This document shows, piece by piece, positions 50,601 to 63,000 of a DNA stretch of 64,000 nucleotides (the first letter of the stretch is position 1; each line of letters starts with the position of its first letter). The notes beneath the pieces were generated by a model. That model was not told where the DNA came from. It was given only the letters and a program-made list of their open reading frames with translations, and did not search any database. This DNA comes from Hymenolepis diminuta (taxonomy: Eukaryota > Platyhelminthes > Cestoda > Cyclophyllidea > Hymenolepididae): contig CAADRB010000031.1 of the NCBI GenBank assembly GCA_900708905.1, positions 2,664,247 to 2,728,246 on the forward strand, read 5' to 3'. A program made the position numbers and the translations under genes.

Positions 50601-53600
50601 TTTGAAAAAATTAATTCTCTAAAAACCACCAAATATACAAAACTATACGATAGTGGAACTCAAATAAAATGACGGAATGAAAGAGTGCAATGCAGGATTG
50701 CTCGATTTATATGCGATTCTGATTTTAAGATAAAACTAATCAAAATTTATAATTTGACTTAGAGCTGAATCCTGCTTAATAATTAGTTTGTTAAATATTT
50801 GAGCCATGGTTTGTTCAAGACTAAATTCGATCGACACGATCACCAAAACGACTAAAATTCCAAATAAACGAATTATAAAGAGTATCTTTACTTATTTACT
50901 TTGGTTTTAATTGTGCATGAAACGTGAGCACGTTCCACAGCTACAATCCGAACAACATGAAATTTTGTGGGTTAATGATTGGCCAAATACGCCGCTGAAA
51001 TAACTATAGTCAGTTAATAACATTGCTACAAATAAGGAGACTTTTAATTCTTCCCAAATCTTTCCTTTTCATTTAGAATATAAGCACAGTTAGTCATACT
51101 AATCCAGATTTTCAGCAACTTAGATTTTACCTTGTTTAATAGAATTATATAATGTTTTGTGTTCTCTGTCTTTTGAATTTGGGTGTAATTTATTCGGGAA
51201 TTTAATGTAACATCCAAATGTTTATTTATATTATTCAGCCATCGCATTTTAGACGTCTGGGGCATTAAAAAAAGGTAATTTAACACTCAACTTAGTTTCG
51301 TAAGAAAACGAACACGTGCATTTTATTAAAGGCGATCGAAGCGAATCAAATCGAAATTTACTTATGCACACTTATTCGATTTTGGACTAATGATAATAAT
51401 TCTCCAACTCATTCGAAAGGGAGGAAAGTTCCGATGGTTTCTGTTGAACATTAATTATCAGTGACATCCAATTAGTGATCTCTTTAGAAGTAAATGTGTT
51501 CTGTAATCGTTTTTTTACTTGTAGTTACATCCATTCTGATTTCTGTAAGTATGACTTTAAGTACTTCATAATTTAAAATAATCATTCATTTCAAATTTTT
51601 TTCTCTCGGTAAAGTTAAGAAAACTAAATTATATATTACTTCCGGTTACAAATAAGTATTTGCTAGTGACAACCATAAAATTTTACACAAGAGAATTCAT
51701 GAAAAACTTGTATTGAAATTATTAGAAATACAAATTTCCTGCATTGCTGCACTGAATAAAATTTCCGTTCGACTATTGATAGAGATCCAATCACAGAGGA
51801 AAGAGGAAGATAATAACAGTCTTCTGCTTGAGCTTAAGAAATAAGTATGCGGAAGAATATAATCATTTAACTAATTTATTAATTTAAAGCTAATCATTAA
51901 ATTTGCGGCATATCGCATTGATTACCCGGGAGTTTTGCAGATCTTCCCCTTCTCTTAAATTACATTATGTTCTTTTAGTCCGAGAGCATAAAGATGGTTG
52001 ATTTCGATATTTAAGGTAAACCCTATCTTAACTGTTCACTCAGTCTGTTGATCAATTCTATTGTCATATACTCCCATCAGGCACTAAAGAACAGCAAGTG
52101 GATAAGAAAAATTGGCACACTGAATTACTTTTGATCGGAACAAATTTCAAGAACAAGATGTAGTATCTGCGCAATCTGATTCATAGGTCTGCCCGATCTC
52201 TCGATGTTTTGGGATCTAATGACCCAATGATATGTTTACCTTAATTGTCAGTTGCTCATCTAGGAACACAACTGCGAGATCAGATAACCTCCATAAAAGA
52301 ATATTATCTAACCCCTTCACACAATTTAACTTTCACGTACGCAGTTTAGGCGTATAACCAAGCCCCTTTCCTAAAGCTCCCCCACCTCTCTCTTTTCCCT
52401 AGGATCGACTGATACACTGCTGGTAATCTCAACTCTTGTTAACCTTTAAGATCATTAAATTTTAGAAGGGATATTTCAGTTTGATGATATCAAAAGTAAT
52501 TATACTTGGTATTTGTGCTACTTTAAAGTCAAGTTGCTCACGTCATAGCTTAGTGACTGAGGGGTTATCTTATTTAATTAAATAGAAAATAAGATTATAT
52601 GTAGCTGTTTCTTCGGGCGAGTCCTGTCCACTCGTTAGTGCCACTGCGCGTTGAATGATTTTTTATGGATTATTAATCACATTTTTAATCCAAGTCTCCT
52701 TTTCACAAAAGTCTTAAATTCATTTTTTCTTCTACTTTACTTTTAATTACTTAGTCTTCCTTCAATAGAGGGGTGAAATGGAGCGAGAGTCAAAATCACA
52801 ATGCTGTACTTGGCATCACATCAACCGCACAAAACTGCTGGATAAGAATGAATAATTTTTATTAAAAAAAATTAAATTAAAAATTTGTATATTTGTTAAC
52901 ATGTGGTAAATTGATGTGTTGTTACCCTGCATAATTTTGGGGTGAAGCCTACCCTTAAGGTATTTACGTTTATTTATTTGTGGCTATTTTTGGGGCTAAT
53001 TAGGTTATGACAAAAGCACTTTCACTTCTATTTTAATGCATTCAATACCTTGAGTAATAAAAGAAGTATAATCTATTTTACTAAGAAGGTCATACGTTAA
53101 AGAAAAAACTTATTAGGTGCTCTAAGGATAAGTATCTTCGTGACCCTGCCAACAAATGAAAATGATTTTTACTGATTTTGAACTATAAACACTTCGTCAA
53201 CAGAAGTAGTGATGAAAAGGATAAATCACATGTTGGCTGACGGTGGCTTGCGCGTTAAACGCCAAGACGCAAGCACTCTCTAAGAAGAAAGATGTCTAAT
53301 TAGGATGAGTGGATTACTCTCCACATTATCAAATCCAAGCTGTCTCTGTGTTCCATAAGTGGTCGAATAGTAAATATACCCATTTATCTTTTAAGGTATT
53401 AAGAAATGTAGAATGATTAGGAATCGAATAAATTGGTTATTAAACAGGTTTAGGAGGGAAGATTTTATTTGAACTTCGAAAATTGTGGAAAAGCACTCGT
53501 GAACAGTTGAAACTTAAATTTTGCATAGTTCTTGGCACTCCTGGCATCGGCGTGAGCATTCAAACACTTGGTCTTCTAACTTCATTACATGTAGACAGTT

Positions 53601-56600
53601 CCGCACGTTCTTGAATATTTAAATGTTTGGGATTCCTAATAGTTGATAATTTTACAATCGCCAATACATTCGCATGAAGAAGTACGACCTTATTTTGTAT
53701 GTATAATAACAGGATTAGTTATTGAAAGAAAATACCAGACAATTGTTCATTCATCAGGATAATATAATATAGTAAATAATTTGCGATAGGATCCAGATAA
53801 ATAATACGATATCACTAATTGGAGTTATCTTGATAAACACTCTACCAGAAAAACAATAGAGTTGCACTTAATAGTAATAGATGTTCTGAAATAAAAGGTG
53901 TTTAACTACATATACAATTCTTTCCACCCAACGCTTTTTACAATGTAACCTTTTAGATACTATGCACTTTGCCTGATTATTGCGCTCTCTATAAAAAATC
54001 ATAGTTACGACATTAATAATATATTTAATTTCAAAAATATGAAATTAAAAAAGAAAATTGGATCAATAAAAATAATTTTGGAATTTTGATAAAAACTACC
54101 CTTTTCCAACAATATTCGTGTGAAATGTCACTTTACTCGCAATTAGTTCAGTGTGCTTATCAAGCCAGCTTTTCGAAGCGGTGATTGATTTCGTGATTCG
54201 GAAATTCTTTCTTCGCATTTGTTCCCAAAGAGTTAGGAATTAAACTGAATAGAAGTTACCCAAATTTGTCATAGCATCAGGGTTGAGTTATCGTTTACAC
54301 TGTTTATTCTGACTGTGATTTCCAGGCCTCCAGCATCTTACCACATGATAAACATTGCAAACTGAGCACAATTAATGTCTCTCTATCACCAAGTTAATTT
54401 CATCTGTCTACCCACACAATCGTAAATGTATTAAGATATGATCTAACTAAGACGTGTTCTCTCTCTGGGTGTACGTCCGTAATTCCCATTACGCTGCGCT
54501 CACATATTTCCCTTAACTATTTGGCGGAATTTGGGAATACGTATTTTTCTTCAATAAGGGTTCTTTTATGAAAGAAATTCGTTCTCTAAACTTCAAATTG
54601 CTACTCCTTTAAGGTTACCAGCTAAAGAAGACTAATGAACGGTTAATACCAATAATACCATTAATAGGGACTGTTATTCATTTCAGTCTGCAACTACAAA
54701 AATTGGATCGATAACCAAAGCGTATGACTTCAAAGCGTTCAGTATTGCCGTAAGGTTTCAGTTTATTTCAGAAATCAGGTCAAGACATAACTAGGGTCAA
54801 GGACGCTCTTAAGCGGGTCAGGCTATATTGGTACAACCCACGATACAAAATGGGACATCACGATAGAATTATTTTTAGTAAGAAAATTATAATCTTCTGA
54901 TTAAAAACCTTATCTGGGTGAATTTTTAAGTGATCTTTTAACACTTCAGACTCTTACTGGTTTAAGAGCGCCATTAAATGAGGATTTTTAAGAGCAATAG
55001 GGCAATTATTGTAATGCTTAAATTTATGCTCTTTTATGAGTCATTTGTACTCTTGGTGCAAATTTATTGGTATTTTTTAATAAATGGATTTTATTTGTCT
55101 CTTCCAGAGGCAGAAAGGAGTCCGGTAGACGCCGTGGAGCATTTTTATTTCATAATTTTTTCGATATACGATACAATAAATTTTGGCTTTTGCAGTTGAC
55201 GAAGAGCTTTGATGTATATGAATTTTCGGAGGTATATGTATTTTTTCTTCTTAATCCCACTACTGAACAGGTATCTGAAATACTTGGATGATCGGATATT
55301 TGATAAAATTCCGTCAACGCTATCTTCAAAACCACTGATTTATCATCCATTCTATTCTGAGTTCCTGAAAAAAGCATTATATCAAGGCAGAACATTGACG
55401 TTAGGATAAAATGTAGTCTGTTTTAACTAGGAACTCACCACATTTAACGGCTGAATATAATGAGAAAGCTAAGCATCTCGCATATTTTTATTCCGGCGAT
55501 TAAGTGTGTTTACCAATTTTTATGTAGATTTGCCTTTAAATAAAAAAGTAAGTACTTTTCATTTACTGAGAATCACAAATTAATTTCAACTTAGTGTTTA
55601 TAGTCTACGGTACCAAACGATCGTAGGCAGTCTTTTAAAACAGTATGCTTTTTAAATATTCATCGTCGAGGTTTAAGCTTTTGATCCATATGGTTACATT
55701 TTAAAATATTACTGGAATACATTTGTGTCACATGATATTGCGGAAAATGCACTTGCATACACATGGGAGTCGTGAGGAAAATTAATCAATGTACCGTTGC
55801 ACTTTTTAATTCTTAAATTTTAAACACGGCAATTCTCGCTTAAATTGTACGCTTGATTTCTAATGTGCTTAATTAAAGCAACAAGTTTCGTAAATTTTCT
55901 GATCCATTTTTGCACTCAATTTCTCGAGAGGCTGGATGAGTAAAGAACAATTTTGTAATTCTGTTCATTCAATGCTATATTACATGAATTGCAACCTTTG
56001 CAATTAAATTTTTCTTGCAGCTAATGTATTTAAAATTTTTCAACAGGAGTAAAGATATTTTTATCTACATCTTTAAACTAGGGTAAGAAATAATGCTTAT
56101 CATAACAAATCTCTAGAAAAAGTAGGCAATGGCTGAGGAACGAAATACTGGCGCTGAGGTGGTGCTTTGACCTCTCTTCCTTTTCCGTAAGTTTCGAAGC
56201 GTATACACGTCGATCGTAAGCAGCTAATTAATCCTAATTTCGTCACATCAAGATACCTTTGAATGCTCATTATGGAGAAATATACCGAACTCTCTTTACA
56301 AGACAAATCGATCGAACATTAACCAGGTAAATGAATAGGGTATTGGACCCGTATAATTGAAATAGATAACCTTTTATCACAATTACATAACTTGTTTTCT
56401 GAAATTGATGTGTTAATTCAGAGGGAGCGTGAGAAAAAGAATTGCTAGCATAATCCACATAAAAAGAGCAAAAAAATTTGAACGTAAATTTATAAAACTA
56501 GCGCATTTGAAATAATCTAAAACAAATACTAACCTAACTAAGAAGTAACAATAGTCAGAAATAACAGACCAGTCAAACGAATTAAAAAGAAGACATCCGA

Positions 56601-57572
56601 ATTCGTCAGAAAAGTACTTTTTCCCTTGAAATGAATAAGATACTCATGATTAAAAACCACGGTCAAATTAAATACAAAAGAACGAGAGATAGAGAAAAAA
56701 AGAAATAGTGTACAGATATAAGCAGTCTCTTCTGAAGCCAGAAAAAAAAGGAAACAAGAGAAAGAAAATTAAAGTAAATATAAAATCCAAAAAGAAAGCC
56801 AATTCGATCTTTTCTGATCTCATAAAATGTCATAGATATGAACTGATGTTACGCAGTGACAATACGATGATGGTGATTAAAATGAGAACGCGAAACAGAC
56901 ATCGATCATAGTGAAGTCTGAGGAGAGGAGGAAATCAAGCAGACTGTGGATAAATGGAAGAAGGCTGTATTGTATATCTTATGGGTGATAAATGTGAAGG
57001 AAGGGGACCAAAAGATCATCGCGATAATGGATATGTATTTTGAAACACGAGTTTGCGAGGGAGACAAATGCGATTCTGGAAGGCAACGAAAATTTGCTAG
57101 AAGTTTCCGTATTTTGCTGAGCAAGGAGTGAGAGAAGATAATAATAAACGGTATCCATCCACCCATTGATCAATAATAATAATACAGAGGGGAGAGGGTA
57201 GTGGGAAGAAGTAGATATACACACATAATTAAATTGCACATGCACGTCAAAGGGAGGAAAAAGGGGTGCAGAAGGAGCAAAGAATAGATAACATCACAGA
57301 CGACGATAAACACGGAAGAGAAAAAAGTGGATAATTGGTCGTTGAACCCAGCCAACACCCTCAACACACTATTGAGAGGCTAATATCAAAATAAATTAGT
57401 CATTCAGTTGTGCGGAGGACTAGCGAATGAATGTATTTTTTGGGAACGCGGAAACTGCTATTTGGGAAGGCGGATTGCGTCAATGTGAGTAGAAAGGGGA
57501 ATAAAGGGAAGAAAAAGGAGACAGTGGAGAGAAGCTCCAATTTGTTGTTGCTACTGAATACATAAGTGCATA
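44623..57572. other. Intergenic region and 3' flank of calcineurin B
   Basis: About 13 kb, AT-rich, with no gene I can support. A tRNA-like fragment lies at 53236-53281. From about 56700 to 57560 the plus strand is purine-rich, so the calcineurin B transcript strand is CT-rich downstream of its stop; this may be its 3' UTR. An ORF at 48731-48940 starts with a hydrophobic, signal-like stretch but has no other support. Confidence 0.5.
53236..53281 (+). repeat. tRNA-Leu-like fragment
   Basis: GACGGTGGCTTGCGCGTTAA then ACGCCAAGACGCAAGCA resembles the D-arm to anticodon region of tRNA-Leu (GGTGGCNGAGCGGTTAAGGC-like). Arms GCTTGCG (53246-53252) and CGCAAGC (53268-53274) pair perfectly. No B box follows, so it is a relic or SINE head, not a working tRNA. 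Confidence 0.35.
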
Positions 57573-57743
57573 TTAAACGTCAACCACCATCTTCTTGTGC
57601 ACATCAAGGCCGCTCACCACCTGGCAAAACTCTTCAAATGAAATGCGGCCGTCGCCATCTTGATCCGCAAACATTATAGTTTTATCTACGATCTGTTGAA
57701 GTTGGGCATCTTTGAGGTTATTACCAACCATCATTTTGAGAAC
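57573..57743 (-). CDS. PPP3R1: Calcineurin B exon 2 (residues 114-169)
   Basis: Starts [20 protein letters not shown], carries EF-hand 4 and ends HKKMVVDV with a TAA stop. It starts without ATG and was read directly after the CTTTATTTTAG acceptor. Confidence 0.97.
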   Translation of the reverse strand, partial: VLKMMVGNNLKDAQLQQIVDKTIMFADQDGDGRISFEEFCQVVSGLDVHKKMVVDV

Positions 57744-58197
57744 CTAAAATAAAGAGGAATAAAGGTATAATTAAATCCGTCGAAAAGTATGATCAAAAAT
57801 AGTATACACCTAGATTAAGAGCGATACAACAATAGAATATATATAAGAAAATACCAACCTGGAATAGTTCACCGTTACTAATATATCCATCTTTATCGAC
57901 ATCGTAAATTTTAAAAGCAAAGTTAAGTTTGGCTTCTTTGTTTCCTTTAACACTGAATTGAGACATTCCCTCAATGAACTCCTTAAAATCCACTTCACCA
58001 TTCCCATCTGTATCAAAAATTTCAATCACTCGCGCCACTAAAGGATTTTGCTGAAGCTCGGGCAAACTCATAAATTCATCGACACTAAGAGATCCAGACC
58101 CATCGAGATCGAGCTTTTTAAATCTCTTTCCTAGTCGCTTGATTTCCTCGACATCAAAAGTGGAGCACAATTCCGGAAGAGATGCTTCATTACCCAT
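57573..58197 (-). CDS. PPP3R1: Calcineurin subunit B (regulatory, EF-hand)
   Basis: The Ca2+-binding regulatory subunit of the protein phosphatase calcineurin (PP2B). Two exons, 58197-57859 (113 codons) and 57743-57573 (56 codons plus TAA), joined at GELFQ|VLKMM by a 115-bp intron with a GTTGGT donor and TTTTAG acceptor. The 169 aa compare with 170 in human. MGNEAS at the N-terminus is an N-myristoylation signal. All four EF-hand loops are intact: [36 protein letters not shown] and [12 protein letters not shown]. The C-terminus HKKMVVDV is identical to the animal protein. The start is fixed by the conserved MGNEAS. An acceptor-like TTTTATAG lies 9 nt before the ATG. Confidence 0.97.
57859..58197 (-). 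CDS. PPP3R1: Calcineurin B exon 1 (residues 1-113)
   Basis: Contains EF-hands 1-3 and ends GELFQ in phase 0 before a GTTGGT donor at 57858. The frame stays open for 21 codons into the intron, but these do not resemble calcineurin B. Confidence 0.96.
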
Positions 58198-58853
58198 ATC
58201 TGATTGCTATAAAATCAGCAGACTGAGATCAACAAAAATTAGCAAATAATGGAACCGAAACAACCGCGTTTAACGTCAAAGATATAAACGAGCAATGGTT
58301 ATAAATGTGTGAATAAAATAAATATATTTAAAGATATAATTGTGCCAAATGAATAATTTTATTAACAAAAAATAAATCCGATAAACATTAAATATTTTTT
58401 GAAAATGAGCTTTCATTTAGAAAATGGATAAAGTTAAATCATGAATAATTGATTAAAGGTGTAACTGCAAACCATTTTATTTTTGACTTTCAGTAGCTTT
58501 TAAAATATCCCATACTAGTTTTTTAACGATAAATCATATAAAAATTTCTCGCTGTTTTTACTTGTCTTTTAAGCTTAATGTAGTTCTTTTTATTTCAGTT
58601 GGCCCGTTAGGTCATATATTCGTCGAAGGCTGGGAATTTTATGATGGTCGTAGGTTACCCTTTATTTTAGATGCTTTACTTTCTTTCATAATGCGTTCTA
58701 TGTATTGCTAAATTTACCTTTACGTGTAAAAATTTCCGAAAATTTTTGCTCATTGATTTGACCGAAATTAGTGTTTTCATTAATTGATTTCATTTGTTTG
58801 TAGTTGTTCTTTAATACTTACCACTCTCCATTCATTATTTCAATTTCTTTCAG
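58198..58853. other. Head-to-head spacer between calcineurin B and G-gamma
   Basis: 656 bp that must hold the start of the calcineurin B transcript (minus) and probably the 5' end of the G-gamma gene (plus). A candidate plus-strand first coding exon is 58599-58649: acceptor TTTATTTCAG, then ATGATGGTC before GTAGGT, phase 0. It would add only three residues. Confidence 0.35.
58599..58649 (+). CDS. Candidate first coding exon of the G-gamma gene
   Basis: After a TTTTTATTTCAG acceptor (58598) there is a 42-nt leader and ATG ATG GTC (58641-58649) before a possible GTAGGT donor. Phase 0 fits the downstream G-gamma exon and would give MMV-PGDIAVVV. The donor is weak (C before GT), so this is only one possibility. 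Confidence 0.25.
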
Positions 58854-59075
58854 CCTGGTGACATAGCTGTTGTTGTCAATAAACAAGACGAAATCGACCG
58901 CAAGAAGAACGAAATCGAGATGCTCAAATCATGTCTAAACATGAAGCGTCTCAAACTTAGCGTTGCTATTAATGATATCAAAAGTTACTGCTTTGAGCAT
59001 GTCGATGCGGATCAACTTATTAATGCCTCCAAAGACGATCCATTCAAGAACAAAAGAAAATGCTCCCTTATTTAG
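58854..59075 (+). CDS. G-protein gamma subunit, 3' coding exon (5' end missing)
   Basis: Heterotrimeric G-protein gamma subunits pair with G-beta and anchor it to the plasma membrane by a C-terminal prenyl group. After TTTCTTTCAG (58853) the frame reads PGDIAVVVNKQDEIDRKKNE, IEMLKSCLNMKRLKLSVAIN, DIKSYCFEHVDADQLINASK and DDPFKNKRKCSLI, then TAG: 73 residues, normal size for the family. The N-terminal coiled-coil part (EIEMLK..LNMKRLKLSVA..DIKSYC), the acidic loop and the C-terminal CSLI CaaX box are all as expected. The usual NPF is DPF here. The Ile at the CaaX end favours geranylgeranylation. There is no Met at the 5' end, so at least one upstream exon is missing. The longer ATG ORF at 58963-59160 is a frame shadow. 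Confidence 0.85.
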   Translation, partial: PGDIAVVVNKQDEIDRKKNEIEMLKSCLNMKRLKLSVAINDIKSYCFEHVDADQLINASKDDPFKNKRKCSLI

Positions 59076-59350
59076 CTCATTTCAATCCTCTTCTCACTCT
59101 TTTGTTGTTACTTATTCGTCTGCGCATTTCCTTTACTCGATTCTTCAAAGTTTATTATAATAATATATAATATTCTAAACATCTCGTGTATTACACATTT
59201 TTATTTCGTTCTTCAACGTCGAATTAACATACATCCTGTTATTAAAGGGAAGTAAATGAGACGTGGTATACCGGCAAGTCATTTTCACACAATTTGGAGT
59301 AGAGGATTAAAAAGAGGAGAGCGGGGCGAGGGGTTTAAAAGGACTAACTA
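59076..59350. other. Spacer between convergent G-gamma and RCC1 genes
   Basis: 275 bp between the two stop codons, so the 3' UTRs are short or overlap. A minus-strand AATAAA at 59205-59200 lies 146 nt past the RCC1 stop and could serve it. For G-gamma only AT-rich variants (around 59150-59175) are seen. Confidence 0.5.
59200..59205 (-). terminator. Possible RCC1 poly(A) signal (AATAAA)
   Basis: The first canonical AATAAA downstream of the RCC1 stop on its strand, 146 nt away. By motif only. Confidence 0.45.
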
Positions 59351-60063
59351 TCAATGTGTATTCGATGGAGAAGCGGTATTTGAGCCCGTTTCAGTTAGTG
59401 CCAGTCCAGCTTCACTTGTGCTGGTATTACTTCCGCCGCAATTAGCCGAAGTTGTCTGTTGGTTAGTTGACGAGGTTCCTGCCTTGGATAAACTCAAGGG
59501 TGCATCGATTGGTTGAGCAAAGATTGAGCTTCCCATTCGACTGGATCCGCCCCCATCGGTACTATGGTTGCTGCTCAAGGACGACTGATCACTGGGTACA
59601 AGAGAACAGCTGTGGACCGAGCTTGAATTCACTGTAGCTCCCGCTGTACTTGCAACCTCTGGAGGTGGGTTTGTAGCCGAAGACACCGTCGTCGAGTTTA
59701 CAGGTGGTGTTGTCTTATCCATCATGTTTCCTCCATTACTAACTGGTATTTCAGTAGTATCGACAGGGACATTGTCGGTATCCATAGATTCAGGTGCGGA
59801 TTGAGTGGTGGTGTGATTGTGGTTCTTTTTAGAGACAGAAGTTTCTGTTGAAGAAGTTGTCGCCGCCGCGGCAGCATCTGGTGCTTTGCCCCGGGATAGC
59901 CCAGCGGCTAGCATGACCGCATGTTGACCTCCCGCGTCTACCATGATGATACGACGACCTTCCAGATTCCGGCCAATCATTTCACCTGGTTCCAATGCAT
60001 CTTCGTCTTCTTCCTCTTGAGCAAGTTGTTGACTACTGCCCATACCCCAAGAAAAGGCCTTAC
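59351..60063 (-). CDS. RCC1: RCC1 terminal exon with Ser/Thr-rich tail
   Basis: Enters after TTCTTTTCAG with GKAFSWGMGSSQQLAQEEED and completes the propeller at GGQHAVMLAAG. The rest is a low-complexity tail rich in Ser, Thr, Asn, Ala and Gly, ending SPSNTH and TGA. The tail has no domain I recognise. Confidence 0.93.
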
Positions 60064-63000
60064 CTGAAAAGAAATGAGGAAAGGGAAATTAAGTTACAAA
60101 AATTGTGGATCATTTTCTGTCGTATCAAGGAGTTAACACAGCACAAAGGCTTTTATTTCTAACAGCCTACGGCCGTCTGTTTAACATTAAAGATTGTCTG
60201 CAAATATCAGTCCGATCTAAGAGATTTATAATACCAACTGCAACATAGCTCCTTAAGTATTCCTACCAAATGTTAAAATAAAAAGAACTACCACAATAGA
60301 AAGCTTTATCCGACAAGGATATGGACATAGCTCGACTAAGGTGAAAATTATAGAAGCTTCCATTCGACTAAAATATGAATGGAATCCATAATGGTACAAA
60401 GCCCAAACAAGGACTAGATCTAATAGCTCATTGTTGTGTTTAACGTTCAGGGTTGCCTACTGTTAAGACGAAAATCATGACAGACTTCTACGATAGCAAC
60501 TGCAGATTCAGTTATAAGTTACTAACTATATCTTCATATTGAAGACATCCTGCCTTAAGTCAATAAATTAATCCATCTTCAGATTCCAATAATTATGGTA
60601 CTATTCTTAAATAGCGCCAGATTGTAATAAAGTGCGGAAAACAGTATCAACTCGTATTCTACAATGAGTTAAATCGAGGACATCCAAACTCTTTGAAACC
60701 AAAATTACATTGAATTCTGACATTAAACATAACTCAAAAGGAATCTGATACTGAGCAGCAGCGTATAAAATTGAAACCGCGAGACTACATATTAACCTCA
60801 ACTGTTGATACTAATTTATAAAGAAATGGAATTTCTAAGAGTACCTAAACACCTACTAACAATGTCTATTAAATCGCTGTGAATTTTATTACATCCTTTG
60901 CGATTAATTCAATATTTCAAGATGCAATGCTAAACATAGCCGTGGTTAACACCGCAAATAATTTTAAGATTAAGTATCTAAGCACTGGATCAATAAAATT
61001 ATGATACAGCGTTCTACAAGCACGAAATTTATTTACATTAAGATCAGCTACAGTTAAAAGTAAATCTTCAATTCATGTACAGACTTAGTAAGCAACTGAT
61101 CTGGAAGGAAAGCACATTAGAAAGGTAAATATATGTTATGGATTTTGAGCGTATTATTAGAATTATCAAAAAAATATGGTTAGAAAATTCCTTATGTGGT
61201 ATCCAGGCCCCCAGTGGACAGAAATTTGCTCAGTAATCAATGAGAGGAAAAATGAAATCTGAAATTTGGCACGCACGCTACTCTTTAAGTAAAAATTGCG
61301 CAAACTGAATCCAAAAATAACTTGATATCTTGGCATTAACCTCAACATCTGTTCGATCCCCTCAATCATTTACTGAACTCACTCGTAACCGATTTCAGTT
61401 ACATTCCCACTGAAAAAATGTACTTTTGTCTTGCTGTGGGTTATAATATAATAAAGATGCATTACGTCTCGGTCTGTACGTAAATCGCTCTCCTTTATGG
61501 AATGTCAGCTCAACTTCATTCATAAAAGGATTATAGGTAGGTAGACAAGCAGGTTATAGTTTAACCAAAATACCACCAGACTTGAGCACAAGGAGGGACA
61601 TCAATTAATTAATGCGAATTCTAGCACAATTCAAAGGGACTTTACCCCTCAAATACTGATTCGATCAGTTATCGCCCAGATCAAAATGGAATTTACACAA
61701 AAAAAATACAGTAAACAGCAATCAACCAGTACGCAGGTCTCCTAATCTACAGCTGAATCATCGAAATTAATGCGAACATTACAAACGCTACCTGGTGATA
61801 GGATGCTGACAAAGAGCCCTAAACCACAGAGTCTACGGTTTGTCTCAGAATGGGCAGTTCCCATATTTAGTCTCTAATCTTCCTTATCGATATGCAGGCG
61901 CACGCCACTCCTTATTCGGGGCAAAAGCTACAGTGTATCGACTTTCAACACCAACAATATGAAGACTATTTATATTCATATATAGACTTCGTTGACATCT
62001 GCCCTCTCTCCAGATCTAAGTCAACTGCGCCAACAGTACCTAGTGAGTAGGTAGATCATAGAGGCAGAAACAAAACTTCATAGGATTACAACAGTACCCT
62101 GTCCGCTCCGTGTAAAAAAAAGGAGTAACACAGTCGGACTTACCAGCGTCATCTACAGCATAAGAGCATGACTCCCCAGCGCCAACCCAAGAGCATCTTC
62201 GTCCCCGAAGGAGACCCTGAACTAAATGTGGTTCAGGCACAGCAGATCTATCTGACGAATTAGAGTTGTTTTCTGCAGGAAAACCAAGACGACCGTAATC
62301 ACTGCGACCCACTGCGTACACTTCACCTTGAGAGAAACAAGATATAAATTTAATGAAACGATAAGCCCATATTCATATCAAGTATAGCACGAAAAACAAA
62401 AGATAATATGATTTAAAAACTCCCAAGCTCATTGTAATCAAAAGTTATCCTGAGTAGAACGTATCTCAAAGTCGTTCCGACGAAAAACTCGCTTTCTACA
62501 AACATCAGTATTAACCATAGTAGTAAAACTACATCTAACCACTGAATTTGATTCGATCTCATGATCCCTCACATGGCAGCAGATGTTTACTATCAAGGCG
62601 TAAATATTATTTTAATGTGAGAAAAAATTCCCTAACTCCTTCAGAAAATAACATTTTATTGCTTGTCTGCCATATTTTTTATAAAAACCTTATTATTTTA
62701 TAATTGGCCTGTTTGTATATTGCAAAGTTATTAAAATTCGTTTTATGGATAAATGACTTTAGTGTTCACTCCCCTTTATATCTATCCGAATAACGGGGAT
62801 ATCGGGATTGTAGATCGTAAAGTCTACATTAGCAACAACACCATCAGCACCCAATATAACTTGATGAACACATTAGACAATGAAGGCCTCATCTTCAGGT
62901 GGTTAGAAAACATCTAATAATAGTTAGTGACCGAGTGACGTTGCTAAAACAGGATCAAGTTCAGATAACCTCCCCCTCGCCCCTCCCCTCCTGCTACGTT

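Noticed and set aside
55067..55291. Overlapping plus-strand ORFs after a CTCTTCCAG acceptor-like site
   Set aside because: Neither frame gives a recognisable protein, and no partner exon with matching phase was found.
56708..57131. Lys/Arg-rich plus-strand ORFs
   Set aside because: A product of the purine-rich strand opposite the likely calcineurin B 3' UTR, not a basic protein gene.
58963..59160. 65-aa plus-strand ORF
   Set aside because: Frame-shifted shadow of the G-gamma exon.
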